DNA of 12,149 nucleotides, taken from assembly GCA_041652935.1 (NCBI GenBank), contig JBAZGH010000030.1:1-12149 (forward strand). Reading direction: 5' to 3'. Numbering within the stretch: position 1 is the stretch's first letter; each line of letters begins with the position of its first letter. Source of the stretch: JBAZGH01 sp041652935. GTDB lineage: Bacteria; Patescibacteriota; Patescibacteriia; Patescibacteriales; XYC2-FULL-47-12. The notes below the pieces were generated by a model, which ran no database searches, had not been told where the DNA came from, and worked only from the letters and a program-made list of their open reading frames with translations. This document shows positions 6,068 to 12,149 of the stretch, piece by piece. The translations under genes were made by a program, and so were the position numbers.

Positions 6068-7408
6068 ATGCCTAAAGGGGCGGCGACAACTAAAAAGAAG
6101 AAGGAGAACATCAGAACTGCAGCTAAAAAAACCGCAGTAAAAAATCGTGCCAATAAAAGCGCGAAAAAATCGGCGAATAGAAAATTTAACGCCGATCCAA
6201 CCAGGAAAAAAATAACGCAAAATAAAAAAATAGATAAAAGAGTTGTAAAAGGACCAAGCGCCAAGAAATTAAGGCAGCAAACAGTAAAAAAATCCCAAGC
6301 AGAAGCAAAGCCGGATATTGCTAAAATGGACAATCTAATAAACAAGGGGCGTTCGCGGGGATTTGTAACTGAAACAGAGTTATTATTCACTTTCCCCCTG
6401 CTAGAGGATTATATTTATGAATATGAATGTTTTTTAGAAGAACTAAACCGCCAGGGAGTGCAGATTATCGAAAGCGCGGAAACTTTTTTAAATATTGATT
6501 CTGATGATAATAAGCAGGAAAGCAGGTTTAAAGACATGGTTAAGAATATTGATAATAAAAAGAAATTTGATATTACCGAATTTTCCGCTGATTCAATCCA
6601 AATGTACCTGCGGGAGATAGGCAAGGTGCCGCTGCTTTCCAATATTGAGGAAATAGAACTGGCTAAAAGAAAAGAGCGGGGCGACAAAGAGGCGGCCAAT
6701 GGCCTGATTCAGGCGAATTTGCGCTTAGTTGTTTCCATAGCCAAAAAATTTGCCGGCGCCAAGGGCTTGAGCTTGCTGGATTTAATTCAGGAGGGAAATA
6801 TCGGGTTATTTAAAGCGGTGGAAAAATTTGAATACCGCAAAGGATATAAATTTTCAACTTACGCTACTTGGTGGATTCGCCAAGCTATCACCCGGGCAAT
6901 TGCCGACCAGTCGCGCACTATCCGCATTCCGGTTCATATGGTGGAAACGATAAATAAATTCCAGCAAATTGAACGCCAACTCATCCAGGATTTGGGACGG
7001 GAGCCGATGCCCGAGGAAATAGCGGCCGAAATGGGCGAGGAGCTTGACAAGGTTCGGCATATAATTAAAATTTCACAGGATACTGTTTCGCTGGAAACCA
7101 CGGTCGGGGATGATGAAGAAGATTCTACGCTTGAAGATTTTATTGAAGATGTCAAAAACGTTATGCCTGACCGGGCGGCGGCTTTAAAATTATTAAAAGA
7201 TTATGTGCGCGATATTATAAAAGATTTATCCCCCAGGGAGAAGAAAATATTGGAAATGCGCTTCGGTTTAATTGACGGCGTTTCCCACACTTTGGAAGAA
7301 GTGGGGCAGGAGTTCGACGTTACCCGCGAGCGCATCCGCCAGATTGAGGCCAAGGCGTTGGAAAAAATCCAGAAGATGGCGGGAATTGAGAAGTTGAGGG
7401 ACTATTAA
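6068..7408 (+). CDS. rpoD: RNA polymerase primary sigma factor (sigma-70, RpoD/SigA)
   Basis: This 446-residue group 1 sigma factor directs RNA polymerase to housekeeping promoters. Residues 1 to about 80 are a low-complexity tail rich in Lys, Ala and Arg. A recognisable region 1.1 follows at about 83-137, starting NLINKGRSRGFVT. Region 1.2 is near 174-205 (MYLREIGKVPLL). Regions 2.1-2.4 span about 209-290 and contain DLIQEGNIGL at 238-247 and YATWWIRQAI at 265-274. Region 3 lies at about 291-345. Region 4.2 is near 386-436, with LSPREKKILEMRFGL and the helix-turn-helix VTRERIRQIEAKAL. The large non-conserved region of E. coli RpoD between 1.2 and 2.1 is absent. It sits 11 bases after dnaG, almost certainly in one operon, and is closed by the terminator at 7449-7489. 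No Shine-Dalgarno motif is seen before the ATG. Confidence 0.97.
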   Translation: MPKGAATTKKKKENIRTAAKKTAVKNRANKSAKKSANRKFNADPTRKKITQNKKIDKRVVKGPSAKKLRQQTVKKSQAEAKPDIAKMDNLINKGRSRGFVTETELLFTFPLLEDYIYEYECFLEELNRQGVQIIESAETFLNIDSDDNKQESRFKDMVKNIDNKKKFDITEFSADSIQMYLREIGKVPLLSNIEEIELAKRKERGDKEAANGLIQANLRLVVSIAKKFAGAKGLSLLDLIQEGNIGLFKAVEKFEYRKGYKFSTYATWWIRQAITRAIADQSRTIRIPVHMVETINKFQQIERQLIQDLGREPMPEEIAAEMGEELDKVRHIIKISQDTVSLETTVGDDEEDSTLEDFIEDVKNVMPDRAAALKLLKDYVRDIIKDLSPREKKILEMRFGLIDGVSHTLEEVGQEFDVTRERIRQIEAKALEKIQKMAGIEKLRDY

Positions 7409-7411
7409 CTT

Positions 7412-7447
7412 CTACAAATTACAAACCACTTACAAATATACAAATAT
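7412..7447. repeat. Half copy of the ACAAAT-type palindromic repeat after rpoD
   Basis: Beginning three bases after the rpoD stop, 36 bases closely match one arm of the palindrome at 9868-9942. The shared words are CTACAAATTACAAA, then TTACAAATATACAAATA after a short variable spot. The opposite arm is missing here. The position directly after a stop codon parallels the full copy after guaA. Confidence 0.6.
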
Positions 7448-7448
7448 C

Positions 7449-7489
7449 AATTAAAAACAGCCTGTTAAATCCGCAGACTGTTTTTAATT
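7449..7489. terminator. Bidirectional terminator between rpoD and trxA
   Basis: AATTAAAAACAG 7449-7460 and CTGTTTTTAATT 7478-7489 form a perfect 12-bp stem around a 17-base loop. The A and T runs give a T tract on either strand. It separates the convergent dnaG-rpoD and trxA transcription units. Confidence 0.75.
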
Positions 7490-7512
7490 TTAGAATCTAT
7501 TTTTATAGAGAT

Positions 7513-7830
7513 TTATAAAGATTCCAATTTTTCCTTCAGCGTTTCTTTGCTCTGCACGCCCATCAGGCGTTCTACTTCTTGGCCGCCTTTAAAAAATATC
7601 AGAGTCGGGATGCTCATGACATTGTATTTTTGGGCGGTTTCCTGGTTGGCGTCGACTTCCAGCTTGGCGACTTTCGCTTTGTCTCCTATATCTTTGGCCA
7701 GCTCTTCAATAATCGGCGCCATCATCTGGCACGGTCCGCACCAGTCGGCGAAGAAATCAACCAAAGCCGGCTGCTTGCTTTTTAAAATTTCCTCCTCAAA
7801 ATTTTGGTCGGTTAGAATTATTTCACTCAT
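7513..7830 (-). CDS. trxA: Thioredoxin
   Basis: This 105-residue cytoplasmic disulfide reductant has the standard thioredoxin length and layout. The active site is WCGPC at 30-34 with redox cysteines 31 and 34. The buried Asp and surrounding strand appear in ALVDFFADWC, and the cis-proline loop SIPT is at 73-76 (Pro75). KGGQEVERLMG forms the last strands. The ATG at 7830 is chosen because it gives exactly the family length and lies just downstream of a good promoter; the open frame continues upstream but would include the promoter itself. No Shine-Dalgarno motif is visible. The gene is transcribed alone between its own promoter and the shared terminator. Confidence 0.96.
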   Translation of the reverse strand: MSEIILTDQNFEEEILKSKQPALVDFFADWCGPCQMMAPIIEELAKDIGDKAKVAKLEVDANQETAQKYNVMSIPTLIFFKGGQEVERLMGVQSKETLKEKLESL

Positions 7831-7861
7831 ATGTTTATTGTTAATAAATAAGTGTTTGTTT

Positions 7862-7890
7862 AATATACCACAATAATTTTTTTGCGGCAA
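7862..7890 (-). promoter_or_regulatory. Sigma-70 promoter of trxA
   Basis: Read on the minus strand, TTGCCG (7885-7890) and TATATT (7862-7867) are spaced by exactly 17 bases. A TGG directly before the -10 box makes it an extended -10 promoter. The expected transcript start is near 7855, giving a leader of about 25 bases before the ATG at 7830. The -35 box lies 12 bases from the outer end of the element at 7903. Confidence 0.6.
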
Positions 7891-7902
7891 TACTTTAAGA
7901 TT

Positions 7903-7943
7903 GAAATTAGTTGTCTGGTTACTTCGTTGTTTGGTTGTAGAAA
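7903..7943. repeat. Left terminal inverted repeat with four 8-bp units
   Basis: GAAATT is followed by four consecutive octamers: AGTTGTCT 7909-7916, GGTTACTT 7917-7924, CGTTGTTT 7925-7932 and GGTTGTAG 7933-7940, then AAA. The units share an NGTT core and a pyrimidine-rich end. Confidence 0.7.
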
Positions 7944-7977
7944 TTAGTGTTTAGAAAATAGGAAGAAAAAATAAAAG

Positions 7978-8379
7978 TTATTTTTTATTATCATGAAAAT
8001 TTTTCCAGCTTTGGTCTAATTTCGATAATTGCCGGCAAGATAAATCATATAAATCAATAGTTTCTTTGCATAATTGTACATCTATATATTGCGGATAAAC
8101 ATCAACACAAACTGATAAATGATGTATCATTTCGTTTGCTTCCCCCGAACTGTCTTCTAAGTATCTATGCCAATGTTTTGGTTGATAGCGTTTGGTAAAA
8201 CCTTCAGCAATCAACGCTGGCGCGCTTTTTGAAGCGCGTTTCATTTGGTCAGCTAAATCAAACTTTTCTTCTTTGGGCAGACTAGGAACAATTTTTGTAT
8301 GAACAATAACCATTGCTTTATATAAATTCTGATAAACATACAAATCGCGGAAAGTTCTTATTGGTTTATAATCGCCCAT
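7978..8379 (-). CDS. Four-helix-bundle protein, S23 / 23S rRNA intervening-sequence (IVP) family
   Basis: This 133-residue protein is all-helical by appearance and carries the marks of the S23/IVP family. FRDLYVYQNLY at 10-20 corresponds to the usual F.dL.vyq start. The family's basic RA.S patch appears as QMKRASKSAPALIAEG at 45-60, with the IAEG signature at 57-60, and HRYLEDSSGEANEM at 71-84 is the third helix start. Approximate helices are 8-30, 37-60, 66-95 and 102-125. The family was first found inside 23S rRNA intervening sequences, and its molecular role is still unclear. Here it stands outside rRNA, enclosed by inverted repeats. The ATG at 8379 is chosen because the upstream extension of the frame merely translates the terminal repeat. 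No reverse transcriptase is nearby, so it is not assigned to the related Avd proteins of diversity-generating retroelements. Confidence 0.85.
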   Translation of the reverse strand: MGDYKPIRTFRDLYVYQNLYKAMVIVHTKIVPSLPKEEKFDLADQMKRASKSAPALIAEGFTKRYQPKHWHRYLEDSSGEANEMIHHLSVCVDVYPQYIDVQLCKETIDLYDLSCRQLSKLDQSWKNFHDNKK

Positions 8380-8401
8380 ATTTCTACTTTCTAATTTCTT
8401 T

Positions 8402-8442
8402 TTTCTACAACGAAGCAACTAGGCAACGAGACAACTAATTTC
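8402..8442. repeat. Right terminal inverted repeat of the S23 element
   Basis: Reverse complement of the left repeat with six mismatches by eye. Read inward it is GAAATT, then octamers AGTTGTCT, CGTTGCCT, AGTTGCTT and CGTTGTAG, then AAA. A further AAATTAG block continues inward to about 8391. It encodes the last two residues and TAG stop of the amidohydrolase on the minus strand (8435-8442). Confidence 0.7.
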
Positions 8443-9859
8443 CGACTTTCTCCCGCATCGCCATGTGATGCTCCTGCAGTTCGGATAATAACTTGCTTTC
8501 GTCAATCAGCTGGTGCCGGCGGTTTTTTATCACAAATTCGCCGTTGACCATCAAGTCGCGGACTACCCGGCCGCCATGCGTGATGATATTTCCTAGAATA
8601 GTCATCGGGTCGCCCTCGTCATAAGGAATAGTGCCGCGGTCGCGCAGCTTCCAGAAAACCAAATCCGCTTTTTGCCCTTTAACAATCCGGCCCCGGTCAG
8701 GCATATTTAAGATGCGGGCGGCGTTGACTGTCATCATTTTAAACAATGAGCCGAATTTTACCGTCCGGTCGTATAAATGCGTCAGGCGCGTCTGGTAGGC
8801 TTCAGTTAGTAAATCCAAACGGCTCTTGCTGACGACTCCGTCGGTGCCGAGAGTGATGAATTCCCGCCCGCCGTTGTCATAAAATTTCCAGAAGGGAAAA
8901 GTGCCGCTTTTGTGAATCGTGTTGGAGGTGGGAAGATGGGAAATGCCAACTTTATTTTTAATCAATTTTTTTATTTCCCGGTCGGTTAAATAAATAGCAT
9001 GCGACAAAATAGTATTGCTGTTCAAGAGTCCGTGTTTTTCCAGCAACTCAACTTCGCTCAGCCCGTGTTTTTCCAGGCAAGTTTTAACCACCTGCTCGCT
9101 TTCGGCAAAATGGCAGGTGAACAGCAGGCCATGTTTTTCAACCAGCTCTTTCACCTCATCCAGAATTTTCGCGGTTGCTTTGTGCGGATAGTGCAGGGCG
9201 ATAGCCAGCCGGGAATGTGATTTATCCATCTCTGGCAATAGTTGCTTTATCAATTCCGGGGAATTTTCCGGGCGGGCATTGGATACAACGCTGATAGCGT
9301 TAATTAAATTTTGCTTTGTTAGGGCAGCGGCGTATTCAAGCGGATTAAAAAAATTATAATGGCTTAAAGTAGTGGTAATGCCGTATTTCTGCTGTTCCGA
9401 TAAATCGCCAATAGTGGAAATAGCAAAATCTTCCTCATTCATGGCGCGTTCCCATTTCGGCATGGCGGCGATAGTATCGTCGATGTCTTCGCCTTCGTCC
9501 AGCATCATGGCCGAGCGCATTAAATACATGGGGGGGTGGGCGTGGGTATTGATAAAGCCGGGAGTAACGACCGTTCCGCCGCGTTTGCCGGCGTCGTAGA
9601 TTATGTCAAAATTATTCGCAGAGACAGGTTTTGCCTCTACGCCAGTGATTATTCCATTTTCAATAATAATGGACTGGTTTTGGAAAACCCGCAGTTTTTC
9701 ATTTTCATCGCAGGTAAAAAGAAAAGGAATGTTTTTTATTAAAATTTTATTTCCTCGACTGTTATTAATTTTGTAACGGCTGTGGTCGCCCTCATAATCA
9801 ATAACGCCGGTTTGTTTTGGCGTTAGGTCGGATTGTAATTTTTTAAAGAGATTAGACAT
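8435..9859 (-). CDS. Amidohydrolase of the nucleoside/triazine deaminase type (MTA/SAH deaminase-like)
   Basis: This 474-residue metal-dependent amidohydrolase probably deaminates a purine nucleoside or related compound in the cytoplasm. PGFINTHAHPPMYLMR at 100-115 carries metal ligands His106 and His108. CHFAES at 249-254 gives His250 and a catalytic-type Glu253, SHAIYL at 286-291 gives His287, HLPTSN is at 308-313, and LGTDG at 337-341 gives Asp340. The C-terminal NAARILNMPDRGRIVKGQKADLV block is typical of the ATZ/TRZ and methylthioadenosine/S-adenosylhomocysteine deaminase group. About 40 extra residues precede the first beta-sandwich strand. It follows guaA by 84 bases on the same strand, suggesting purine salvage. 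The exact substrate (MTA/SAH, guanine or another) cannot be settled. Its stop codon lies inside the terminal repeat of the adjacent element, so the native C-terminus may have been altered. Confidence 0.85.
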   Translation of the reverse strand: MSNLFKKLQSDLTPKQTGVIDYEGDHSRYKINNSRGNKILIKNIPFLFTCDENEKLRVFQNQSIIIENGIITGVEAKPVSANNFDIIYDAGKRGGTVVTPGFINTHAHPPMYLMRSAMMLDEGEDIDDTIAAMPKWERAMNEEDFAISTIGDLSEQQKYGITTTLSHYNFFNPLEYAAALTKQNLINAISVVSNARPENSPELIKQLLPEMDKSHSRLAIALHYPHKATAKILDEVKELVEKHGLLFTCHFAESEQVVKTCLEKHGLSEVELLEKHGLLNSNTILSHAIYLTDREIKKLIKNKVGISHLPTSNTIHKSGTFPFWKFYDNGGREFITLGTDGVVSKSRLDLLTEAYQTRLTHLYDRTVKFGSLFKMMTVNAARILNMPDRGRIVKGQKADLVFWKLRDRGTIPYDEGDPMTILGNIITHGGRVVRDLMVNGEFVIKNRRHQLIDESKLLSELQEHHMAMREKVGN

Positions 9860-9867
9860 AAAATATT

Positions 9868-9942
9868 ACTACAAATTACAAATTTTTTACAAATATACAA
9901 ATAAAATATTTGTATATTTGTACTTGATTTGTAATTTGTAGT
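9868..9942. repeat. Long AT-rich palindrome between guaA and the amidohydrolase
   Basis: Left arm 9868-9903 and right arm 9907-9942 are 36-base inverted copies around AAA and differ only in a short central patch of the arm. The repeated words are ACTACAAATTACAAA and TACAAATATACAAATA. One arm recurs after rpoD at 7412-7447. On the minus strand it begins one base after the guaA stop. It could act as an RNA-stabilising or weak terminating hairpin in the guaA transcript, though no strong T tract follows. Confidence 0.75.
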
Positions 9943-9943
9943 G

Positions 9944-11743
9944 CTATTCCCATTCTATCGTTCCCGGCGGCTTGTTAGTTATATCATAAAACACATTAGC
10001 GATTCCGCCAACGGCCATAATTTTTTTTGTTATTTCAGTTAAGACTTCTTTTTTAATTTGGGCGAAGTTGGCAGTCATGGCTTCGCGGGAGATAACCGGG
10101 CGCAGGACTATGGATTCCGGCTTCTCCGGCGTGCCAAAAGGAATTAAAACAACCGGAAACTGCCAGATTTTATCATAAAGATTATATTCGCGGATTGTTT
10201 GGTTGACTATGGCGTCGGTTTCCTGCAACAGCCGGATGCGCTCGGGCGTTAGATAAGCTTCGCGCAATTTTGATTTTATCAAGCTTTCCTTATCCGTTAA
10301 AAGCAAAAGCACGCGGTTAACTTCTCTGGCGGAGTTGGTAATCTGCGTGGAAATTTGGTTTAACTTGTCCCAGCCGTCCTCTCTCCAGACAACAGCCGGA
10401 TGGGCGTAGGTGCGGTTGTCGCCCTGCACCCCGACAGATTTAAGCGGCAGAATTTTAAATTGAATATTATGCTGCCGGCAAATTTTTTGCAATTCAGAGG
10501 GAGGGTCTATTTTTCCATCTTGATTTTTGCCATTACAGAGGCAGCGGATGGCCAAGCCCGGACCGGGAAAAGGATGCCGGTCTATCATTTTCTGCGGCAA
10601 ACCCAGCAGCCGGCCGATCTGCCGCACTTCGTCTTTGTAAAAATCCACTATCGGTTCCACCACTAATCCCGCCGCCGCCATTTTTTGCAGGGCGTCAATC
10701 CGGTTGTGGTGCGTTTTGATGGTGTCGGCATGCTTGGTGCCTCCGGTTTCAATCGTGTCCGGATAAATTGTCCCTTGGCCTAAAAGCCATTCTTCGGCGT
10801 TGAGCCCCAGTTGTCCGCTGACTTTATCTTTAACATCCAAAAAAGTTTGGCCGATAATTTTTCTTTTTTCTTCCGGCTCGCTGATATTTTTCAGCCTTTC
10901 AAGAAATATCTCGCTGGCATCAAAAGTTTCTAAATTATGGAATCCCGCGTCCGCAAAACTTTGTTTTATTTCGGCTGATTCATTCTGGCGCATAAAGCCG
11001 GTATTAACATAAAGCCCCTTGACTTTATCTTCTCCCAATACTTTAGTAAGCAGGGCAAAAGTTACGCTGGAATCAACTCCGCCGCTGGCCAGAACGAAAA
11101 CTTTGCGGCTGCCGACTTGCTGTTTTATTTTTTGGGATAAATTATCAATAATATCATTAATTTTCCAATTTTGTTCAGCGCGGCAGATGTTAAGGACGAA
11201 ATTTTTTATTATTATCATCCCCTGGCTGGTGTGGTGCACTTCCGGATGGAACTGCAGGCCGAAAAATTTGCGCTCCTCGTCCGCCATGGCGGCGTTGGGG
11301 CAGTCAGCCGTGGAGCCGATACAGTTAAAACCATTAGGCAAACCTTTTACCGTGTCGCCGTGGCTCATCCAAACAGTTGAAGAATTTTTTATTTCAGCAA
11401 ACAGGGATGACTCCCGGGTTGTTTTTAATTGGGCGGGGCCATATTCCCGCACTGTGCCGGCTTTGACGTTGCCTCCCAGCGCCTGGGCCATCAGCTGGTG
11501 CCCGTAGCAGATGCCCAAGACAGGTTTGCCCAAATAGAGGATGTCTTTGTCTATCTGCGGCGCGGCGGCGTCGTAAACCGATTGCGGGCCGCCGGATAAA
11601 ATAATGCCCGCTATCTCTGCGGGAAGTTCGGCCGCTTTCACGTCGGCCGGGTAAATTTTAGCCAGCACTTCAAGCTCGCGGACGCGGCGGGCGAATAAAT
11701 GCGTATATTGGGAGCCGAAGTCGAGAATAGCTATATGTAACAT
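9944..11743 (-). CDS. guaA: GMP synthase (glutamine-hydrolysing), long form
   Basis: This 599-residue enzyme converts XMP to GMP using glutamine and ATP. The N-terminal class I glutaminase has DFGSQY at 8-13, the catalytic triad Cys79 in GICYGHQLMA plus His166 and Glu168 in FHPEV, and SHGD at 127-130. The ATP-pyrophosphatase domain has the PP-loop SGGVDSS at 220-226, QGTIYPD at 323-329 and the RHPFPGPGLAIR stretch at 389-400. The dimerisation region (about 400-599) is roughly 75 residues longer than in E. coli GuaA (525 aa). It includes KSVGVQGDNRTY at 435-446, NRVLLLL at 476-482 and a second block from LTPERIRLLQ, and ends with the conserved KPPGTIEWE. This layout resembles the eukaryotic long GMP synthetase. 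The ATG at 11743 is preferred; an upstream TTG at 11761 would add six residues. guaB lies divergently upstream. Confidence 0.96.
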   Translation of the reverse strand: MLHIAILDFGSQYTHLFARRVRELEVLAKIYPADVKAAELPAEIAGIILSGGPQSVYDAAAPQIDKDILYLGKPVLGICYGHQLMAQALGGNVKAGTVREYGPAQLKTTRESSLFAEIKNSSTVWMSHGDTVKGLPNGFNCIGSTADCPNAAMADEERKFFGLQFHPEVHHTSQGMIIIKNFVLNICRAEQNWKINDIIDNLSQKIKQQVGSRKVFVLASGGVDSSVTFALLTKVLGEDKVKGLYVNTGFMRQNESAEIKQSFADAGFHNLETFDASEIFLERLKNISEPEEKRKIIGQTFLDVKDKVSGQLGLNAEEWLLGQGTIYPDTIETGGTKHADTIKTHHNRIDALQKMAAAGLVVEPIVDFYKDEVRQIGRLLGLPQKMIDRHPFPGPGLAIRCLCNGKNQDGKIDPPSELQKICRQHNIQFKILPLKSVGVQGDNRTYAHPAVVWREDGWDKLNQISTQITNSAREVNRVLLLLTDKESLIKSKLREAYLTPERIRLLQETDAIVNQTIREYNLYDKIWQFPVVLIPFGTPEKPESIVLRPVISREAMTANFAQIKKEVLTEITKKIMAVGGIANVFYDITNKPPGTIEWE

Positions 11744-11815
11744 AAAATTAGTATTGGACAATCTAAATTTTAAATATATAAGATTTTAAAAACAGCTATT
11801 ACTATTTTTAAAAGA

Positions 11816-11844
11816 TTGAGTTTTTTTAGAGATTGCGTTAGAAT
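11816..11844 (+). promoter_or_regulatory. Sigma-70 promoter of guaB
   Basis: TTGAGT (11816-11821) and TAGAAT (11839-11844) are separated by exactly 17 bases, and five of six -10 bases match consensus. The predicted transcript start near 11851 leaves a leader of about 22 bases before the ATG at 11874. The rest of the 130-base guaA-guaB gap is very AT-rich; I could not pick a convincing minus-strand guaA promoter in it. Confidence 0.55.
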
Positions 11845-11873
11845 ATATTTATAATAACTATAAATGAGACTAT

Positions 11874-12149
11874 ATGCAAGAAACCTTGACGTTTGATGAT
11901 GTTTTATTAGAGCCGCAGTATTCTTCAGTGCGTCCCAAAGAAGTTGACATTAAGACCCGCTTGTCGCGCAATATAAATTTGAAAATGCCCTTAATGAGCG
12001 CTTCCATGGATACCGTTACCGAACATAAAATGGCCATTGCTCTGGCGCTGGCCGGCGGCATCGGAATTATCCATAAAAATTTAGAGCCGGAACAGCAGGC
12101 GCATGAAATCAGTTTGGTTAAGCGCTTTGAAAGCGGATTTATCGTCGAC
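11874..12149 (+). CDS. guaB: IMP dehydrogenase, N-terminal part (runs off window)
   Basis: The first 92 codons are present. The enzyme oxidises IMP to XMP, the step before GMP synthase, whose gene is divergent and adjacent. The N-terminus LTFDDVLLEPQYSSV at 5-19 is the IMPDH signature, followed by PLMSASMDTVTEHKMA at 43-58 and GGIGIIHKN at 65-73 and a VKR.ESG stretch near 85. The frame stays open to the window edge. The regulatory CBS domains and catalytic cysteine loop would lie beyond the end. The start is the ATG at 11874, downstream of a good promoter and without a Shine-Dalgarno motif. Confidence 0.95.
   Translation, partial: MQETLTFDDVLLEPQYSSVRPKEVDIKTRLSRNINLKMPLMSASMDTVTEHKMAIALALAGGIGIIHKNLEPEQQAHEISLVKRFESGFIVD

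Larger units (their letters stand above)
7903..8442. mobile_element. S23/IVP gene enclosed by terminal inverted repeats (candidate mobile element)
   Basis: A 540-bp unit bounded by GAAATT...AATTTC with terminal inverted repeats of 41 bases at 7903-7943 and 8402-8442 (35 of 41 matching by eye). It carries a single gene for a four-helix-bundle protein of the 23S intervening-sequence family. Subterminal AAATTAG blocks extend the similarity inward. The same repeats occur without the gene at 1229-1353, so the ends are dispersed in the genome, which supports past mobility. No transposase, reverse transcriptase or clear target duplication is visible. The right repeat overlaps the stop codon of the amidohydrolase gene. 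Confidence 0.6.

Noticed and set aside
7831..7890. Longer N-terminus for thioredoxin
   Set aside because: It would cover the -10 and -35 boxes of the trxA promoter and exceed the normal family length.
7978..8379. Accessory protein (Avd) of a diversity-generating retroelement
   Set aside because: No reverse transcriptase and no template/variable repeat pair is visible in the window; similarity is only at the four-helix-bundle family level.
8380..8418. Longer N-terminus for the S23-type protein
   Set aside because: The added residues are a translation of the terminal inverted repeat; the family begins just after the ATG at 8379.
7903..8442. Classical insertion sequence with target-site duplication
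   Set aside because: No transposase is encoded and I could not find matching direct repeats outside the ends at either copy.
11019..11507. 162-residue plus-strand open frame opposite guaA
   Set aside because: It is antisense to a fully conserved guaA region, has no family features and no promoter or start signal.

Overview
The window is AT-rich bacterial chromosome with short intergenic gaps. The gene set (membrane-anchored MurF-like ligase, Ddl, DnaG, a sigma-70 factor with a lysine-rich N-terminus, a 23S intervening-sequence-type four-helix-bundle protein), the near absence of Shine-Dalgarno motifs and the many palindromic intergenic repeats suggest a Patescibacteria (CPR) genome, probably Parcubacteria-like. 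That placement is inferred from style and gene content; no rRNA is present. TGA, TAG and TAA all appear as stops, so the standard bacterial code fits.

Layout. 1-371: the tail of an unidentified gene, a terminator, a GC-rich palindromic element, a tRNA-Arg(GCG) gene and a second GC-rich hairpin region. 372-4071 (+): an alpha/beta hydrolase, a MurF-like ligase with membrane helices in place of the usual N-domain, and D-Ala-D-Ala ligase, a small cell-wall precursor cluster. 4137-7408 (+): dnaG and the housekeeping sigma factor, a reduced macromolecular-synthesis operon without rpsU. A bidirectional terminator at 7449-7489 separates these from the minus-strand block. 7513-11743 (-): thioredoxin, the S23/IVP-type gene, an amidohydrolase (nucleoside-deaminase type) and guaA. 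The start of guaB runs divergently off the right edge, so guaA, guaB and perhaps the deaminase form a purine/guanine-nucleotide neighbourhood.

The most unusual content is a repeat system. The S23/IVP-type gene is enclosed by inverted repeats of about 41 bp (7903-7943 and 8402-8442), each built from four 8-bp units of the form NGTTGYYT. The same inverted repeats, without any gene, form a 125-bp hairpin at 1229-1353 just upstream of murF. This looks like a small mobile element in a gene-bearing and a gene-free (MITE-like) form. A second, unrelated palindromic repeat (9868-9942, with a half copy at 7412-7447) sits directly after stop codons. Three GC-rich hairpin regions occur in the left 1.2 kb.
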